This document shows positions 8,909 through 19,001 of a stretch of DNA of 34,119 bases, in pieces. Numbering within the stretch: the first letter of the stretch is position 1; each line of letters starts with the position of its first letter. The stretch lies in IMG/VR virus record IMGVR_UViG_3300030406_001266, positions 1 through 34,119 of that record; one strand, given 5' to 3'. A program made the translations under genes and the position numbers. Under the pieces are notes generated by a model. It made no database searches, had not been told where the DNA came from, and was given only the letters and a program-made list of their open reading frames with translations. Source of the stretch: a virus.

Positions 8909-9847
8909 ATGGGTATATTAAGAACAGATCCGTATACGTATTACGACAATACAAGTCCTGATTTTGGTAGATACCAATTTATCAGTTTAACAGAAATTAT
9001 AGATTCTTTTTCAGCAACATACGTAGGTAAAGATAAAATCTGTGATAATGTCACTTTAAACGATATTACTTTTCACGCTATACGTGGTTTGCAGGAATTA
9101 AGCTACGATACTTTGAAGTGTACTAAAAGCTGGGAAGTAGAGATACCTTCTAGCTTAGTTTTAGTTATGCCTATAGACTATGTTAATTATGTAGGTTTAT
9201 ACTGGGCTGATGATAGTGGAGCGTTAAGAAGAATATATCCAACATCTAAAACAGCTAATCCGTTTGACGTTAGTCAAACTGTACAAGGTTTTGGTGGCTT
9301 TGATACAGGCGGAGCAAGTCAAGACTTGACTAGAACAGCCGCTGATTCAGATGGTAACTTTGGCTCTACTACTTTTGAAAACTATAAGTCAAACACAACT
9401 TCCGATATTGGCGATCAAGACGCAGATGAAATAGACGATCAGTACGGCGAGTTGTTAGGAGGTAGATACGGTCTTGATCCTCAATACGCTCAAGCTAATG
9501 GAACATTTTTTATTGATGAAGAGCAAGGTAAATTTCATTTTAGCTCTAGCTTGAGTGGAAAAACTTTAGTTTTAAAATACATTAGCGATGGTATAGCAAG
9601 TAACGCTGCGGGTACTGCTTTAGATTTAAGCAACTCTTTAGTACCTAAGTTTGCTGAAGAAGCAATATATCAACACATATTGTATGGCGTGCTTTTCGCT
9701 AAGAAAGATACTAACCAAGGTTTATTATCAGAGATTAAAAGAAGAAGATTTGCTGAAACAAGAAAAGCAAAAATAAGACTATCAAATTATAAGCTTGAAG
9801 AGCTTACGCAAGTATTAAGAGGAAGTTCTAAAATTATTAAGCACTAA
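8909..9847 (+). CDS. Probable head-tail adaptor (tail tubular A-like position)
   Basis: This 312-aa protein starts one base after the previous stop. The N-terminal half contains a helical segment (LNDITFHAIRGLQELSYDTL) followed by a beta strand region (WEVEIPSSLVLVMPIDYVNY), the arrangement of small adaptor proteins that bind the portal. The middle is Asp/Gly-rich and probably loop-like. The C-terminal part is helical and basic (LSEIKRRRFAETRKAKIRLS). It precedes the giant nozzle gene by 2 bases, matching the T7 order of tubular A then tubular B. No sequence-level proof is available by eye; confidence in a virion role is good and in the precise ring moderate. Confidence 0.62.
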   Translation: MGILRTDPYTYYDNTSPDFGRYQFISLTEIIDSFSATYVGKDKICDNVTLNDITFHAIRGLQELSYDTLKCTKSWEVEIPSSLVLVMPIDYVNYVGLYWADDSGALRRIYPTSKTANPFDVSQTVQGFGGFDTGGASQDLTRTAADSDGNFGSTTFENYKSNTTSDIGDQDADEIDDQYGELLGGRYGLDPQYAQANGTFFIDEEQGKFHFSSSLSGKTLVLKYISDGIASNAAGTALDLSNSLVPKFAEEAIYQHILYGVLFAKKDTNQGLLSEIKRRRFAETRKAKIRLSNYKLEELTQVLRGSSKIIKH

Positions 9848-9849
9848 GC

Positions 9850-12800
9850 ATGCCAGAATTAAAACGTACATTTTCTAAAGCCAAGATGAACAAGGACATG
9901 GACGAACGTCTTGTTCCTAAAGGTGAGTATAGAGATGCATTAAATATAGAAATAGCAACGTCTGAAGGATCAGATGTTGGCACAGCTCAGTCGCTGCTAG
10001 GCAACACGTTGCAGAATACTATGCACTCGTCTGACGGCGTTTATTTTAGCGCTGATGACGTGACTTCAACTGCTACATGCGTTGGGTCTATAGCTGCAGA
10101 TGATAGAGATTGTATATACTACTTAGTTTCTGACGGTGATCTTAACAACGCACACGGTTATCCTACTATAAGAAAAGATTATATATTAGAATATAACACT
10201 GTTTCCGAAAATTTAAAGTACGTATTTGTAGATATATTTGAGGTTAACACATCACCTAACGCAAACGTTAATGGATCTACTACAATACCGGTAGAGCTTG
10301 GAGCTAGTAATACTACAAATATAACTGGTATTAGAGAGGGTATGTACATTACTGGAACGTTTAATAACGTTTCTGGCAGTAGCCAAACTATTCTTGGTCA
10401 AACTGTAGCTAATGGAGCTACTTATACTGTAACAAAAAGTGACAACGTTAGAGTTATTTCTCAAACTTACGAAAGTAATACACGTAAATATACTCTTAAT
10501 AAGACTCTATACTTAGCTGATGCAAACGTTATAACATTTAACGCAGAGCGAGTTCTTGAGTTTAATAAGAACACTGTTATAACAGGTATAAATATACTTG
10601 ATGATTTTTTATTTTTTACAGACAATCATCATGAACCAAAGAAAATAAATATAGTAAGATCTATATTAGGAACTGGAGGTACAACAGAAGATTTAATTGG
10701 TGGAACTACCACTGCTACTTTCAATGGTGAAACACCTTATTTTCAGACTAGATTAGTTAAACCATATCCGTATCCATCTTCTGGCGATATTGATAGTTAT
10801 GAGGTTGCTATTACCCAAAACACATCTGGTGACGTCGCGCCTATATACGTAGGCTTAGAAGATATTACTGTAATTAAAGAAGCTCCAACACAGCCTTTAG
10901 AGCTTGAAATGTTTAGAACTTCTTTAAAACGCGTACAAGATGATGGAACTGAAAACCCTCCTTTTGGCATACAAACAAATGTTACTTATACAGAATCCGG
11001 CAATACACCTATAGCTGTAGAATCTGAGGTACCAATAACCTTTGATAATCCTGTTGATTTTAGAGTTAATGATATATTACTTATAGCTCCTCAACAAGAC
11101 ACGTATTCTCCGGACGATTTTGATGACTACGATATAAGAGCTGAAGTTATACAGTCTAATGTAACTGGACCAAACCAGTTAGCTACTACTGGCTTTGTCA
11201 TTAAAATACTTTCTATTAATGCTAATATTCAAGGCACAAACTGGTATGTAAGACTAGAAGATAAAGATCCTTTATTTAAGTTTAAGTTTCCTAGATTTTC
11301 TTATAGGTATAAGTACTGCGACGGTGAATATTCTCCGTTTGCACCGTTTTCACAAATAGCTTTTTTACCAGATTACTTTGAGTATAAACCTAAAAAAGGT
11401 TATAATCTAGGTATGGTAAACCAGCTTAGAGGTCTTAGGTTAAATTACTATAAGCATAGAGACTACGAAGAAAACGCATATGACGCACCTGTATTTCCTC
11501 AAGATGTTGTAGAAATAGATATACTATATAAAGAAACAAATAATCCGGTAGTATATACTGTAAAAACTATACGTAAAAACGACGGAGATCCTATGTGGCC
11601 GTCAAACGAGGTTACAGAACTAGGCAACGCAAGAGGTTCTTTTGAGGTTACTACAGATATGATTCACAATGTAGTTCCTGCAAATCAACTTATAAGGCCT
11701 TATGACAATGTACCAAGAAAAGCACTTGCACAAGAAATAAGTGCTAGCAGATTAATATATGGTAATTATCTTCAAAACTACACTGTGCTTAGAGATCCTA
11801 TTATACAGCTAGGTATAGATTCTACTGCTATAGAAGATTATTCTAATGGATCAGAAATAAACTACGCTTTACCTTCAGTTAAAACTATGCGTAAGTATCA
11901 AGTAGGTGTAGTGTTTAGCGATAGGCATGGTAGAGAAACTCCAGTGCTAACTTCTGAAAAAGCTAGTATCGAAGTTCCAAAAACTTTATCTGAGTTTAGA
12001 AATAGACTAGTATGCAACATAGATACGAAGTTTGGTGAAGTACCTTCTTGGGCAGAATACATGTCTTGGTACGTAAAAGAAATAAGTTCAGAGTATTATA
12101 CTATTGCTATGGATCGTTGGTATAATGCAGCTGATGGTAATATATATATATCATTTCCTTCTGCGGATAGAAATAAACTTAGTGAAGAAGACTATTTAAT
12201 ACTTAAAAAAGCTCACGGAAGTAATCAAGCCGTAGATGAAAAAAGTAGATATAAAATATTATCTATAGATAACGAAGCTCCTGATTATATTAAAAGCAAA
12301 AGAACAGTTGTAGGAAAGCTATTTAACGAAGGCTTTGTAGGTAATAACGTAGAAGGATATCCAATAGAAGATACAAACTTTATAGACATAGACAATGGTA
12401 TTGATGAAGATGGGCCTTTTAACTCTGTGTTTGGTGAAGTTAGTGATTTTTCTGATAGCGAATACGAGTTAGTAATTACAGGAGGCTTACCTGTTGAAAG
12501 AGCCGTGTATCAAGTGCAGCAAATTACTACTTTTGGTAACTCAGCTAGAATAATTATAGTTGGAAGTTTTGGCCCAGAAATAAGTTTTACTTCTAGTAAC
12601 GGTTTGTTTTCTGGAGCTGTAGATAACTTAACTGTATCGTTAATAAAATTAACTCCTGTAAATAGACCAGAGTTTGACGGTAGATTTTTTGTAAAAATAT
12701 TTAGAGACGAAGCGTTAGAAAAATTTGTACTTTCTCAATCAAACGAATCAGAGCAGTACGTAGTAAATGATTCTATAGGTGTAAGATATATAAACAACAA

Positions 12801-15800
12801 CGCTTATACAAATATTTATTCTCCTGACCAGCCTATACCTGTAGACTTGCAGTATATAAATTCTTGGGCAACTAACTCTGGTGTAGCTAGCGAAAGATCA
12901 AAGCACCCTACAGAGTATAGCCATATTGTAGCTGCGGATGGACAATACTATTGGGGTGGAGCTAGTTCAGCTAACGGTGATGGTGATGCGTTTGGATTAA
13001 CCACTAAAGCTGTTAACGGTAATCCTATGCTAGCTTTAAACTACGCACAGTTTCAAATTGAAGACTTTAATGACGGTTGCTCTCAATTTTGGGGAGCAGT
13101 AGCTGAAGATTACGATGTATTTATAGACTGTTGTACGGCTTATACTTTAACTGGCAAAAGAGCATATTACAATCCTGATACATACGAGGCTGCGGGCGAC
13201 ACATTCGATCACATAATGTGCGACGCTCCAGGTAGTAGATATCAAAACAACTTACCATGGCACGATATTAGCGACGAAAGTGGTATACTTGACAACGGTT
13301 CACTTGGTTCAGAATCTGAAAGAAGTCCATATCCTTATGCTGGTATATATAGTGGTAGTAATTTTTCTTCTAACGGTTTTGGCATATATAATGAAGGTAA
13401 AGGGCATCCTAGTAGAGGTATATGGGGCGACGATGGAGATGGTAATCCTATATATATGGATTTATCTTATTCAGGCATATATAGTAATTACACTACTTGG
13501 AATGGCGAGGATTTAGATGATGAGCAAGTTCCCGCTCATACTGTTCAAAACGGTTCTAGTGGAATCCAACAGAACGCTGTTAGAGAAATTATGGAAAAGC
13601 TAGGAACTCCTGGCACAAGATTTAGATTTAGAGACGATCCTGATCAAACAGTATACATAGTTCAAGGTGAAATGCATACGCCTGGAGGATATCAAAATAT
13701 TGGCTCAGCAGCCGATAACTATTATCTTGGCTATGACAACGAGTTTTGGACAGCTACAAGTAAGCTTGAAGGAGTTTGGGGTATAAGAAACTTTGTTTAC
13801 GACGTGCAGCAGTATTTTGATAGTAATTTTGAGCAATGGAGTGATGAGCTTAATACAGTAAGATGCTTAAGGCAGCGATGGACTATTGTATGTAGAACAG
13901 CAGCAGGTGGCGGTATAGGTAGCGGACCAAGTGGCTATAATCCTATTAGAGGTACTAAGTCTCATGTTCCATTTGGTGATAGTAAATTTAGAAGAGCTCT
14001 GCATCATGACTATACTGATAAAATTGTTCTTGATGTATTAGACTCTGACGTAGAAAGCTATGATGTTGGTTCATACACTGAAAATCCTGCTATATGGGAA
14101 ACGGAGCCTAAAGAAAGTGTAGATGTAGATTTATATTATCAAGCTAGTGGCTTAATACCTCTAACATTAAAATCTTCTAACAATGAAGAGTTAATACCTA
14201 TTGGCACTACTTTTGAGTCTAGTCTTAATTCTACAACTATTGTACAACCAACAACACACACCGTCACTAAAGTTGATAACGAAACTATAACATTTACACC
14301 TGCTATACCTGTAGTAAATTTACCTATAAACGATGGCGATACAGTAAGGTTTACTAAGCGTAATCATTATTCTTTTAATAATGTCATAAAAACAGGTGCT
14401 GCTGTAGGAGGTACAACAATGACTTTGGAAGGAGGTGCTGATACAATAGTTCCGCAAAATAAATTGTATACTCAAAGACATTATTTAGACTGGAATAACT
14501 GCTGGTGTTTTGGTAATGGCGTAGAATCTGATAGAGTTAGAGATGACTTTAATGGTACTCAAATGGATAATGGAGTTAAAGTTTCTTCAACAATAACAGG
14601 TAGAGTCAGAGAAGAGCGTAGAGAGCATGGTATGATATATTCAGGCTTATACAACTCTACTACTGGTGTAAACGAGCTTAATCAATTTATTGCTGGAGAA
14701 AATATAACAAAAGATCTTAATCCAGTACACGGTAGTATACAAGCTCTTTTAAACAGAAATACTAGATTAATTATGTTCTGTGAAGACAAAGTTCTTAGAG
14801 CAGATACTAATAAAGATCTTATATTCAATGCTGATGGTAACTCTCAACTTGTAGCTAGCAATAAAGTTATAGGTAGTACTGTACCATATAAAGGCAAATA
14901 TGGTATAGGTACTAATCCAGAATCTTTAGCTGTAACACCTTATGCCGTTTATTTTACAGACGCTATGAGAGGCGCGGTGTTACGACTTACTAATGAAGGC
15001 TTAGTAGCGGTATCAGACAAAGGCATGAAAGATTACTTTGCTGATCTATTTTCTTCATACGTAGATAAAGTTGTTGGTACGTATGATGATCGTAAAAAAG
15101 AATATAATATTACTGTATCAAGTAAATATGAAATAGGAGATGTATTACCATATAACAACATTACAGTTTCATATAGTGATATTGCAGGTGGGTTTACTAG
15201 CTTTAAATCTTTTTATGCAGAAAGTGGTGTAAGTATAAACAATCAATATTATACTTTTAAAAGAGGCGAGCTATATAAGCATCACGATAATTCTTCAAGA
15301 AATAATTTTTACGGAGTAGCCGCATCAAGTCAAACAGTTAACACTGAATTACCTTTTGCTACTAGCAATGCCACTAATGGCGAGTCATCTATAACAGTTT
15401 TATTTAATGATCAACCGTCAGACGTTAAAGCTTTTACAACTATTAATTATGAAGGTAGTGAAAATAGAATACAAGAGTTTGATACTCAGGCCGCGAACTT
15501 TTACAATAATGATTATAGCGTAAATAATGGATTAATAGCTACGTCAGTTACCGATGGTGAGTATTATAACTTAGATGCTCAAGCAGGCTGGTATGTAGAT
15601 AACATACAAACAAACTTACAAGATACTGGAAACATATTCTTTAAAGACAAAGAAGGTAAGTATTTTGCGTACCCTACCGGTACGACAACTGGTTTTGAAA
15701 GCGTGCTTTCATATGACAATACTACTGGTACATCGCAACCAAATATTACAGAAGTGTCTTTAAATAAAAACGCTAAAGATATTACTGTTCAAGGATTAGG

Positions 15801-18063
15801 TAATGCTAACATATTACATAGCGATGCTAATGCTAAGGGCCAAATATTTATTGGTGTATTTAACAATGTATCAACTACATACCAAGGATCTGACGGCGGA
15901 GGTGGCGTTTGGGATTCTACTGCAGACTCAACCAACTGGACTGTAGATAGTACTGTTTTCCCTTATTGGTTTGGGCTAGATGATACGCCTATACCATCAG
16001 GTCAATATATTGATTTAATTATAACTCCTGTAATAGCAGGAGTATATAGCGGTATACCTTTATCAGCCTCAAACTTCGCTATAGGTGGAGCAACAGAAAG
16101 CCCAGATAATACTTGGACTGGCGGTAATGTCGATGCACCTGTTTTAAAGGTAGAGTTTAGTGACATTGATTACGATGGTGGACCTGGAGTACCTGGTAGC
16201 TCGAGTAATAGAGTTAAGGCTAGAGTACATTTAGATCCATCGTATACGACTGATGGTAACGTGACAGCTTTTATAGACATTGATCAAACAATAGTAGATT
16301 TAGGTCGACAGAGATCTGGAGGTGTAAAAACGATATATCAAATATACGGTTCTGATGTACAGACTGATCCAACCGTAGCTAATGGCAGAGTGTTTGATTT
16401 AACAGATATTACAGAATCTGGATATCAAAACGGACCTAATCCTCCAGCTAATCCTTTGGTAGGACCTTTAGATCAAGCGCAACCAACTAGTATTATAAAT
16501 AGTCATATAGCAAATAATACTTTAGTTAATAATCAGACAAGCGAGATAGCTAAAATACGTTTTACAGCAGACGAAGATTACTATTACGAAAATAATGGCA
16601 CGGCTGCGCCGCATGTAGTATTTGATATACCTGAAGGAAGTCCACTAGAGCCTTATTATACTTATGAGATAACTGATCAAGTATATACCACTGTTTTAGG
16701 ATATCCACTGTTAACTGATTTTACAGCAAGAATATACTTTGAACCTCCTATGACTTCAGAGTTATTTGAAGACTTTAGCACTATACAATATCTTGCTCAT
16801 ATTGCAAATATAATTTACACACCAGTTGCTTTACCTAGAGCAGCTACTGGTTTAGCTTCTATTGATTACAATGAAAGAACTAGCTGTAGCGCTGCAGAAA
16901 AAACTATATGTCTATACGGCGTTAAAGATTCTACTTATGAAATAAGAATTGAAAAGAAGTCAAGTCTTACTAGTGACACTGCTAGTCAATATTATAATTT
17001 TGAAACAAAAGCTTTCCAAACAGACATTGCTTTTGAATCAGGAACTATAGGCGCAAAAGGCGTAAACAAACATTACGTATGTTTGCCAGAGGTAACTTCA
17101 GATACTAGATATGATATAGTTATAAACCCAGGAACAACAACTGTTTCTTCTTCAATACCTGTTCTTAGAGGACAAGCTAAGATTTTGCAATATGGTAAAA
17201 GAACATTAAGTATAAAACCACAAACAGAAGGAGGTGGTAGCTACGGAACTATGCCAACTTTTGAAATAACTAGGCCTTATAGTAAAAAGTATAGTTACAA
17301 AGGATACTCTAATGATACTAATATTACTGGAGGTAATGGCGGCGTAAGTTCTACAAATATTACGCTAACTAAAGTTAGTTCTAGATTAGAAGAAGGTATG
17401 TTTATATGTGATCCTTTTGGAACTAGTACTATACCTCATTTAACTAAGATAAACAAAATACGAAATACAAGAATAACTTTATCTACAGCTTGCACTGTGG
17501 CAGACAATACTAATCTGCTAGCATTTCGCGATAATGGCTCTGTAGTTCCGTTTAATTTATCTGTGCCACCAGCTTCTGGCAAAACGATTTCTTTAAAACA
17601 AGATCTTGACTTTAGAAAAGCTTTATCTAATCCAACCAAAGTTACTGCAACTAATACTACTACGGCTGGAACTAGCGTTAGATTTGGAACAAATAGCATG
17701 AGAGGCATAGTTGAAGGCATGATATTTACTGGTAACGGTGTTGTTGGTGCGCCTGGAGATGTTTTGCCTAATGGTGTTGTCTTTGCAAGGGTTTCATCAA
17801 TTAATCTTGAAGCTGGAGAATTTACAGCTAATGTAGCTCAAAATCTTACTGGAGTAAATTTAACTTTTATTTCAGAAGAAATTACAAATGACGTTTCAGA
17901 TGATTTTGCTAGTACCGACACTCGCAATATCTTTGCGACTAAACATTTAAACGCAAGTTTAGAAAGTGGTAATCTAAAAATAGAAGGTTATTTAAATATA
18001 AATATTTTAGGCAAAGATTCAGATGTATTTATATATCTTGATGATTTTGCTTCAACAAATTAA
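9850..18063 (+). CDS. Giant tail nozzle / stabilisation-type protein with long C-terminal extension
   Basis: At 2737 aa this is far longer than T7 gp12 (about 800 aa). The N-terminus has the signature MNKDMDERLVPKGEYRDALN (residues 14-33), which I recognise from tail nozzle/stabilisation proteins of marine and crAss-like podoviruses. Other familiar blocks are AMDRWYNAADGNIYISFPSA (about residue 755) and KGKYGIGTNPESLAVTPYAV followed by DAMRGAVLRL (about residues 1680-1715), consistent with beta-propeller-like blades. A Tyr/Gly/Asp-rich stretch (about 1030-1400) with several Cys may be an inserted host-contact domain. The last 250 residues hold at least two copies of a beta module with an EGM-(I/F)-x-(T/C) core, also present near residue 150. 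It probably forms the tail tip channel and may carry receptor-binding parts, since no separate tail fibre gene is visible in the window. Confidence 0.78.
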   Translation: MPELKRTFSKAKMNKDMDERLVPKGEYRDALNIEIATSEGSDVGTAQSLLGNTLQNTMHSSDGVYFSADDVTSTATCVGSIAADDRDCIYYLVSDGDLNNAHGYPTIRKDYILEYNTVSENLKYVFVDIFEVNTSPNANVNGSTTIPVELGASNTTNITGIREGMYITGTFNNVSGSSQTILGQTVANGATYTVTKSDNVRVISQTYESNTRKYTLNKTLYLADANVITFNAERVLEFNKNTVITGINILDDFLFFTDNHHEPKKINIVRSILGTGGTTEDLIGGTTTATFNGETPYFQTRLVKPYPYPSSGDIDSYEVAITQNTSGDVAPIYVGLEDITVIKEAPTQPLELEMFRTSLKRVQDDGTENPPFGIQTNVTYTESGNTPIAVESEVPITFDNPVDFRVNDILLIAPQQDTYSPDDFDDYDIRAEVIQSNVTGPNQLATTGFVIKILSINANIQGTNWYVRLEDKDPLFKFKFPRFSYRYKYCDGEYSPFAPFSQIAFLPDYFEYKPKKGYNLGMVNQLRGLRLNYYKHRDYEENAYDAPVFPQDVVEIDILYKETNNPVVYTVKTIRKNDGDPMWPSNEVTELGNARGSFEVTTDMIHNVVPANQLIRPYDNVPRKALAQEISASRLIYGNYLQNYTVLRDPIIQLGIDSTAIEDYSNGSEINYALPSVKTMRKYQVGVVFSDRHGRETPVLTSEKASIEVPKTLSEFRNRLVCNIDTKFGEVPSWAEYMSWYVKEISSEYYTIAMDRWYNAADGNIYISFPSADRNKLSEEDYLILKKAHGSNQAVDEKSRYKILSIDNEAPDYIKSKRTVVGKLFNEGFVGNNVEGYPIEDTNFIDIDNGIDEDGPFNSVFGEVSDFSDSEYELVITGGLPVERAVYQVQQITTFGNSARIIIVGSFGPEISFTSSNGLFSGAVDNLTVSLIKLTPVNRPEFDGRFFVKIFRDEALEKFVLSQSNESEQYVVNDSIGVRYINNNAYTNIYSPDQPIPVDLQYINSWATNSGVASERSKHPTEYSHIVAADGQYYWGGASSANGDGDAFGLTTKAVNGNPMLALNYAQFQIEDFNDGCSQFWGAVAEDYDVFIDCCTAYTLTGKRAYYNPDTYEAAGDTFDHIMCDAPGSRYQNNLPWHDISDESGILDNGSLGSESERSPYPYAGIYSGSNFSSNGFGIYNEGKGHPSRGIWGDDGDGNPIYMDLSYSGIYSNYTTWNGEDLDDEQVPAHTVQNGSSGIQQNAVREIMEKLGTPGTRFRFRDDPDQTVYIVQGEMHTPGGYQNIGSAADNYYLGYDNEFWTATSKLEGVWGIRNFVYDVQQYFDSNFEQWSDELNTVRCLRQRWTIVCRTAAGGGIGSGPSGYNPIRGTKSHVPFGDSKFRRALHHDYTDKIVLDVLDSDVESYDVGSYTENPAIWETEPKESVDVDLYYQASGLIPLTLKSSNNEELIPIGTTFESSLNSTTIVQPTTHTVTKVDNETITFTPAIPVVNLPINDGDTVRFTKRNHYSFNNVIKTGAAVGGTTMTLEGGADTIVPQNKLYTQRHYLDWNNCWCFGNGVESDRVRDDFNGTQMDNGVKVSSTITGRVREERREHGMIYSGLYNSTTGVNELNQFIAGENITKDLNPVHGSIQALLNRNTRLIMFCEDKVLRADTNKDLIFNADGNSQLVASNKVIGSTVPYKGKYGIGTNPESLAVTPYAVYFTDAMRGAVLRLTNEGLVAVSDKGMKDYFADLFSSYVDKVVGTYDDRKKEYNITVSSKYEIGDVLPYNNITVSYSDIAGGFTSFKSFYAESGVSINNQYYTFKRGELYKHHDNSSRNNFYGVAASSQTVNTELPFATSNATNGESSITVLFNDQPSDVKAFTTINYEGSENRIQEFDTQAANFYNNDYSVNNGLIATSVTDGEYYNLDAQAGWYVDNIQTNLQDTGNIFFKDKEGKYFAYPTGTTTGFESVLSYDNTTGTSQPNITEVSLNKNAKDITVQGLGNANILHSDANAKGQIFIGVFNNVSTTYQGSDGGGGVWDSTADSTNWTVDSTVFPYWFGLDDTPIPSGQYIDLIITPVIAGVYSGIPLSASNFAIGGATESPDNTWTGGNVDAPVLKVEFSDIDYDGGPGVPGSSSNRVKARVHLDPSYTTDGNVTAFIDIDQTIVDLGRQRSGGVKTIYQIYGSDVQTDPTVANGRVFDLTDITESGYQNGPNPPANPLVGPLDQAQPTSIINSHIANNTLVNNQTSEIAKIRFTADEDYYYENNGTAAPHVVFDIPEGSPLEPYYTYEITDQVYTTVLGYPLLTDFTARIYFEPPMTSELFEDFSTIQYLAHIANIIYTPVALPRAATGLASIDYNERTSCSAAEKTICLYGVKDSTYEIRIEKKSSLTSDTASQYYNFETKAFQTDIAFESGTIGAKGVNKHYVCLPEVTSDTRYDIVINPGTTTVSSSIPVLRGQAKILQYGKRTLSIKPQTEGGGSYGTMPTFEITRPYSKKYSYKGYSNDTNITGGNGGVSSTNITLTKVSSRLEEGMFICDPFGTSTIPHLTKINKIRNTRITLSTACTVADNTNLLAFRDNGSVVPFNLSVPPASGKTISLKQDLDFRKALSNPTKVTATNTTTAGTSVRFGTNSMRGIVEGMIFTGNGVVGAPGDVLPNGVVFARVSSINLEAGEFTANVAQNLTGVNLTFISEEITNDVSDDFASTDTRNIFATKHLNASLESGNLKIEGYLNINILGKDSDVFIYLDDFASTN

Positions 18064-18068
18064 TTAAC

Positions 18069-18458
18069 ATGCCGTACGCAGAACTAACATTTACAGCTCC
18101 ACTTAATGTATCTTGTCAAGTAGGAGACACTGCTTACTATTGTAGCACTAGCTCAGGCACAAGTGCTGACGGTGGTTTTACTAATCAATCAGGTAACATT
18201 GTAGAAATTGGTGAAATAAGAGAAATAAATAATAGAACTAGCAACACACCTACTATGAAAGTAGAAACTAGCTTAGGATATTCTGATCTAGGTAGCGCTA
18301 ATGGATTATCTGATAAGTTCATATTGTTTAATAAAAACAACAAAGCAAACTTAAGTACACCATCAGGGTATTATGCAAAAGTTAAGCTAGCCAACAACTC
18401 TACATCTGAAGCAGAACTATATAGCGTAGCTATGGAAACGTTTGCTAGTAGTAAATAA
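18069..18458 (+). CDS. Small tail-associated beta-rich protein, function unknown
   Basis: This 129-aa protein starts 5 bases after the giant nozzle stop. It begins MPYAELTFTAPLNVSCQVGD and is Ser/Thr/Asn-rich with alternating strand-like sequence, three Cys in the N-terminal part (CQVGDTAYYC, and one more upstream-facing set by residue 26) and no enzyme motif. The composition suits a small structural or decoration protein of the tail. No signal peptide is visible. It probably belongs to the same transcript as the nozzle gene; the following 45-bp gap is one of the few spaces in the window. Function not recognised. Confidence 0.6.
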   Translation: MPYAELTFTAPLNVSCQVGDTAYYCSTSSGTSADGGFTNQSGNIVEIGEIREINNRTSNTPTMKVETSLGYSDLGSANGLSDKFILFNKNNKANLSTPSGYYAKVKLANNSTSEAELYSVAMETFASSK

Positions 18459-18487
18459 ATAGTAAAAAGTGTAACTATATATTAGTA

Positions 18488-18503
18488 AAATTTAATTAAA
18501 TTT
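18488..18503. promoter_or_regulatory. Perfect 16-bp A/T palindrome touching a start codon
   Basis: The sequence AAATTTAATTAAATTT is its own reverse complement and ends exactly at the base before the ATG at 18504, in a 45-bp gap between genes. It could be an operator, or a weak hairpin over the start region. In A/T-rich DNA such palindromes also arise by chance, so the regulatory reading is tentative. Confidence 0.25.
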
Positions 18504-18998
18504 ATGGCTAATAATAGTTTAAACAAAAGCGATAGTCAACTAGTAAAAAACTTTAGATCTTCTATAACAGAATTAGAAAATAAATTTAAAGAAGCTGCTG
18601 ACGGCGAAAACATAATTGTAGGTACTAGTGATAATCCTATAATACCTAATAGCGATCTATGTTCAACTGAATCTATATTTGCTGACGGTGTTTATGCTAG
18701 GGAAATGTTTGTTAAACAAGGCTGCGTTGTCATCGGCGCTATACACAAGCATGAGCATATAAGCTTTCTTATGTCAGGTCATTTAACAGTTGTAGACGAA
18801 AACGGAGCTTCAGAACATAAGGCTCCAAGCGTAATAGTCGCTGGGGCAGGGATAAAGAGAGTTGCGTACGCGCATGAAGATACTATATGGTACAACGTGC
18901 ATGGCAATCCTACAAACACTGAAGATCTTAAAGAATTAGAAAAAGAAATAATTGTAGCTAGTTATGAAGAATATGAAGAATACATTAAAAATAAATAA
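18504..18998 (+). CDS. Cupin-domain protein in the virion gene cluster
   Basis: This 164-aa protein has a helical N-terminal extension (residues 1-50) and one cupin beta-barrel (about 65-135). The metal-site pattern is visible as HKHEH at residues 81-85 followed by SGHLTVVDENG, then APSVIVAGAG and a second His in AYAHED (residue 124). Cupins bind a divalent metal in a small barrel and range from enzymes to sugar-binding and structural proteins. Similar single-cupin proteins occur within phage structural operons, where their role is not established. It starts beside a perfect palindrome and is followed after 3 bases by an ejection protein gene. Whether it is a virion part or an enzyme acting in the infected cell cannot be decided from sequence. 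Confidence 0.75.
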   Translation: MANNSLNKSDSQLVKNFRSSITELENKFKEAADGENIIVGTSDNPIIPNSDLCSTESIFADGVYAREMFVKQGCVVIGAIHKHEHISFLMSGHLTVVDENGASEHKAPSVIVAGAGIKRVAYAHEDTIWYNVHGNPTNTEDLKELEKEIIVASYEEYEEYIKNK

Positions 18999-19001
18999 AC
19001 T

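Noticed and set aside
13280-13516. A 78-codon + strand frame inside the nozzle gene
   Set aside because: It is a shadow of the nozzle frame, with hydrophobic Val/Ile-rich translation arising from Tyr/Asn/Gly codons read out of frame.
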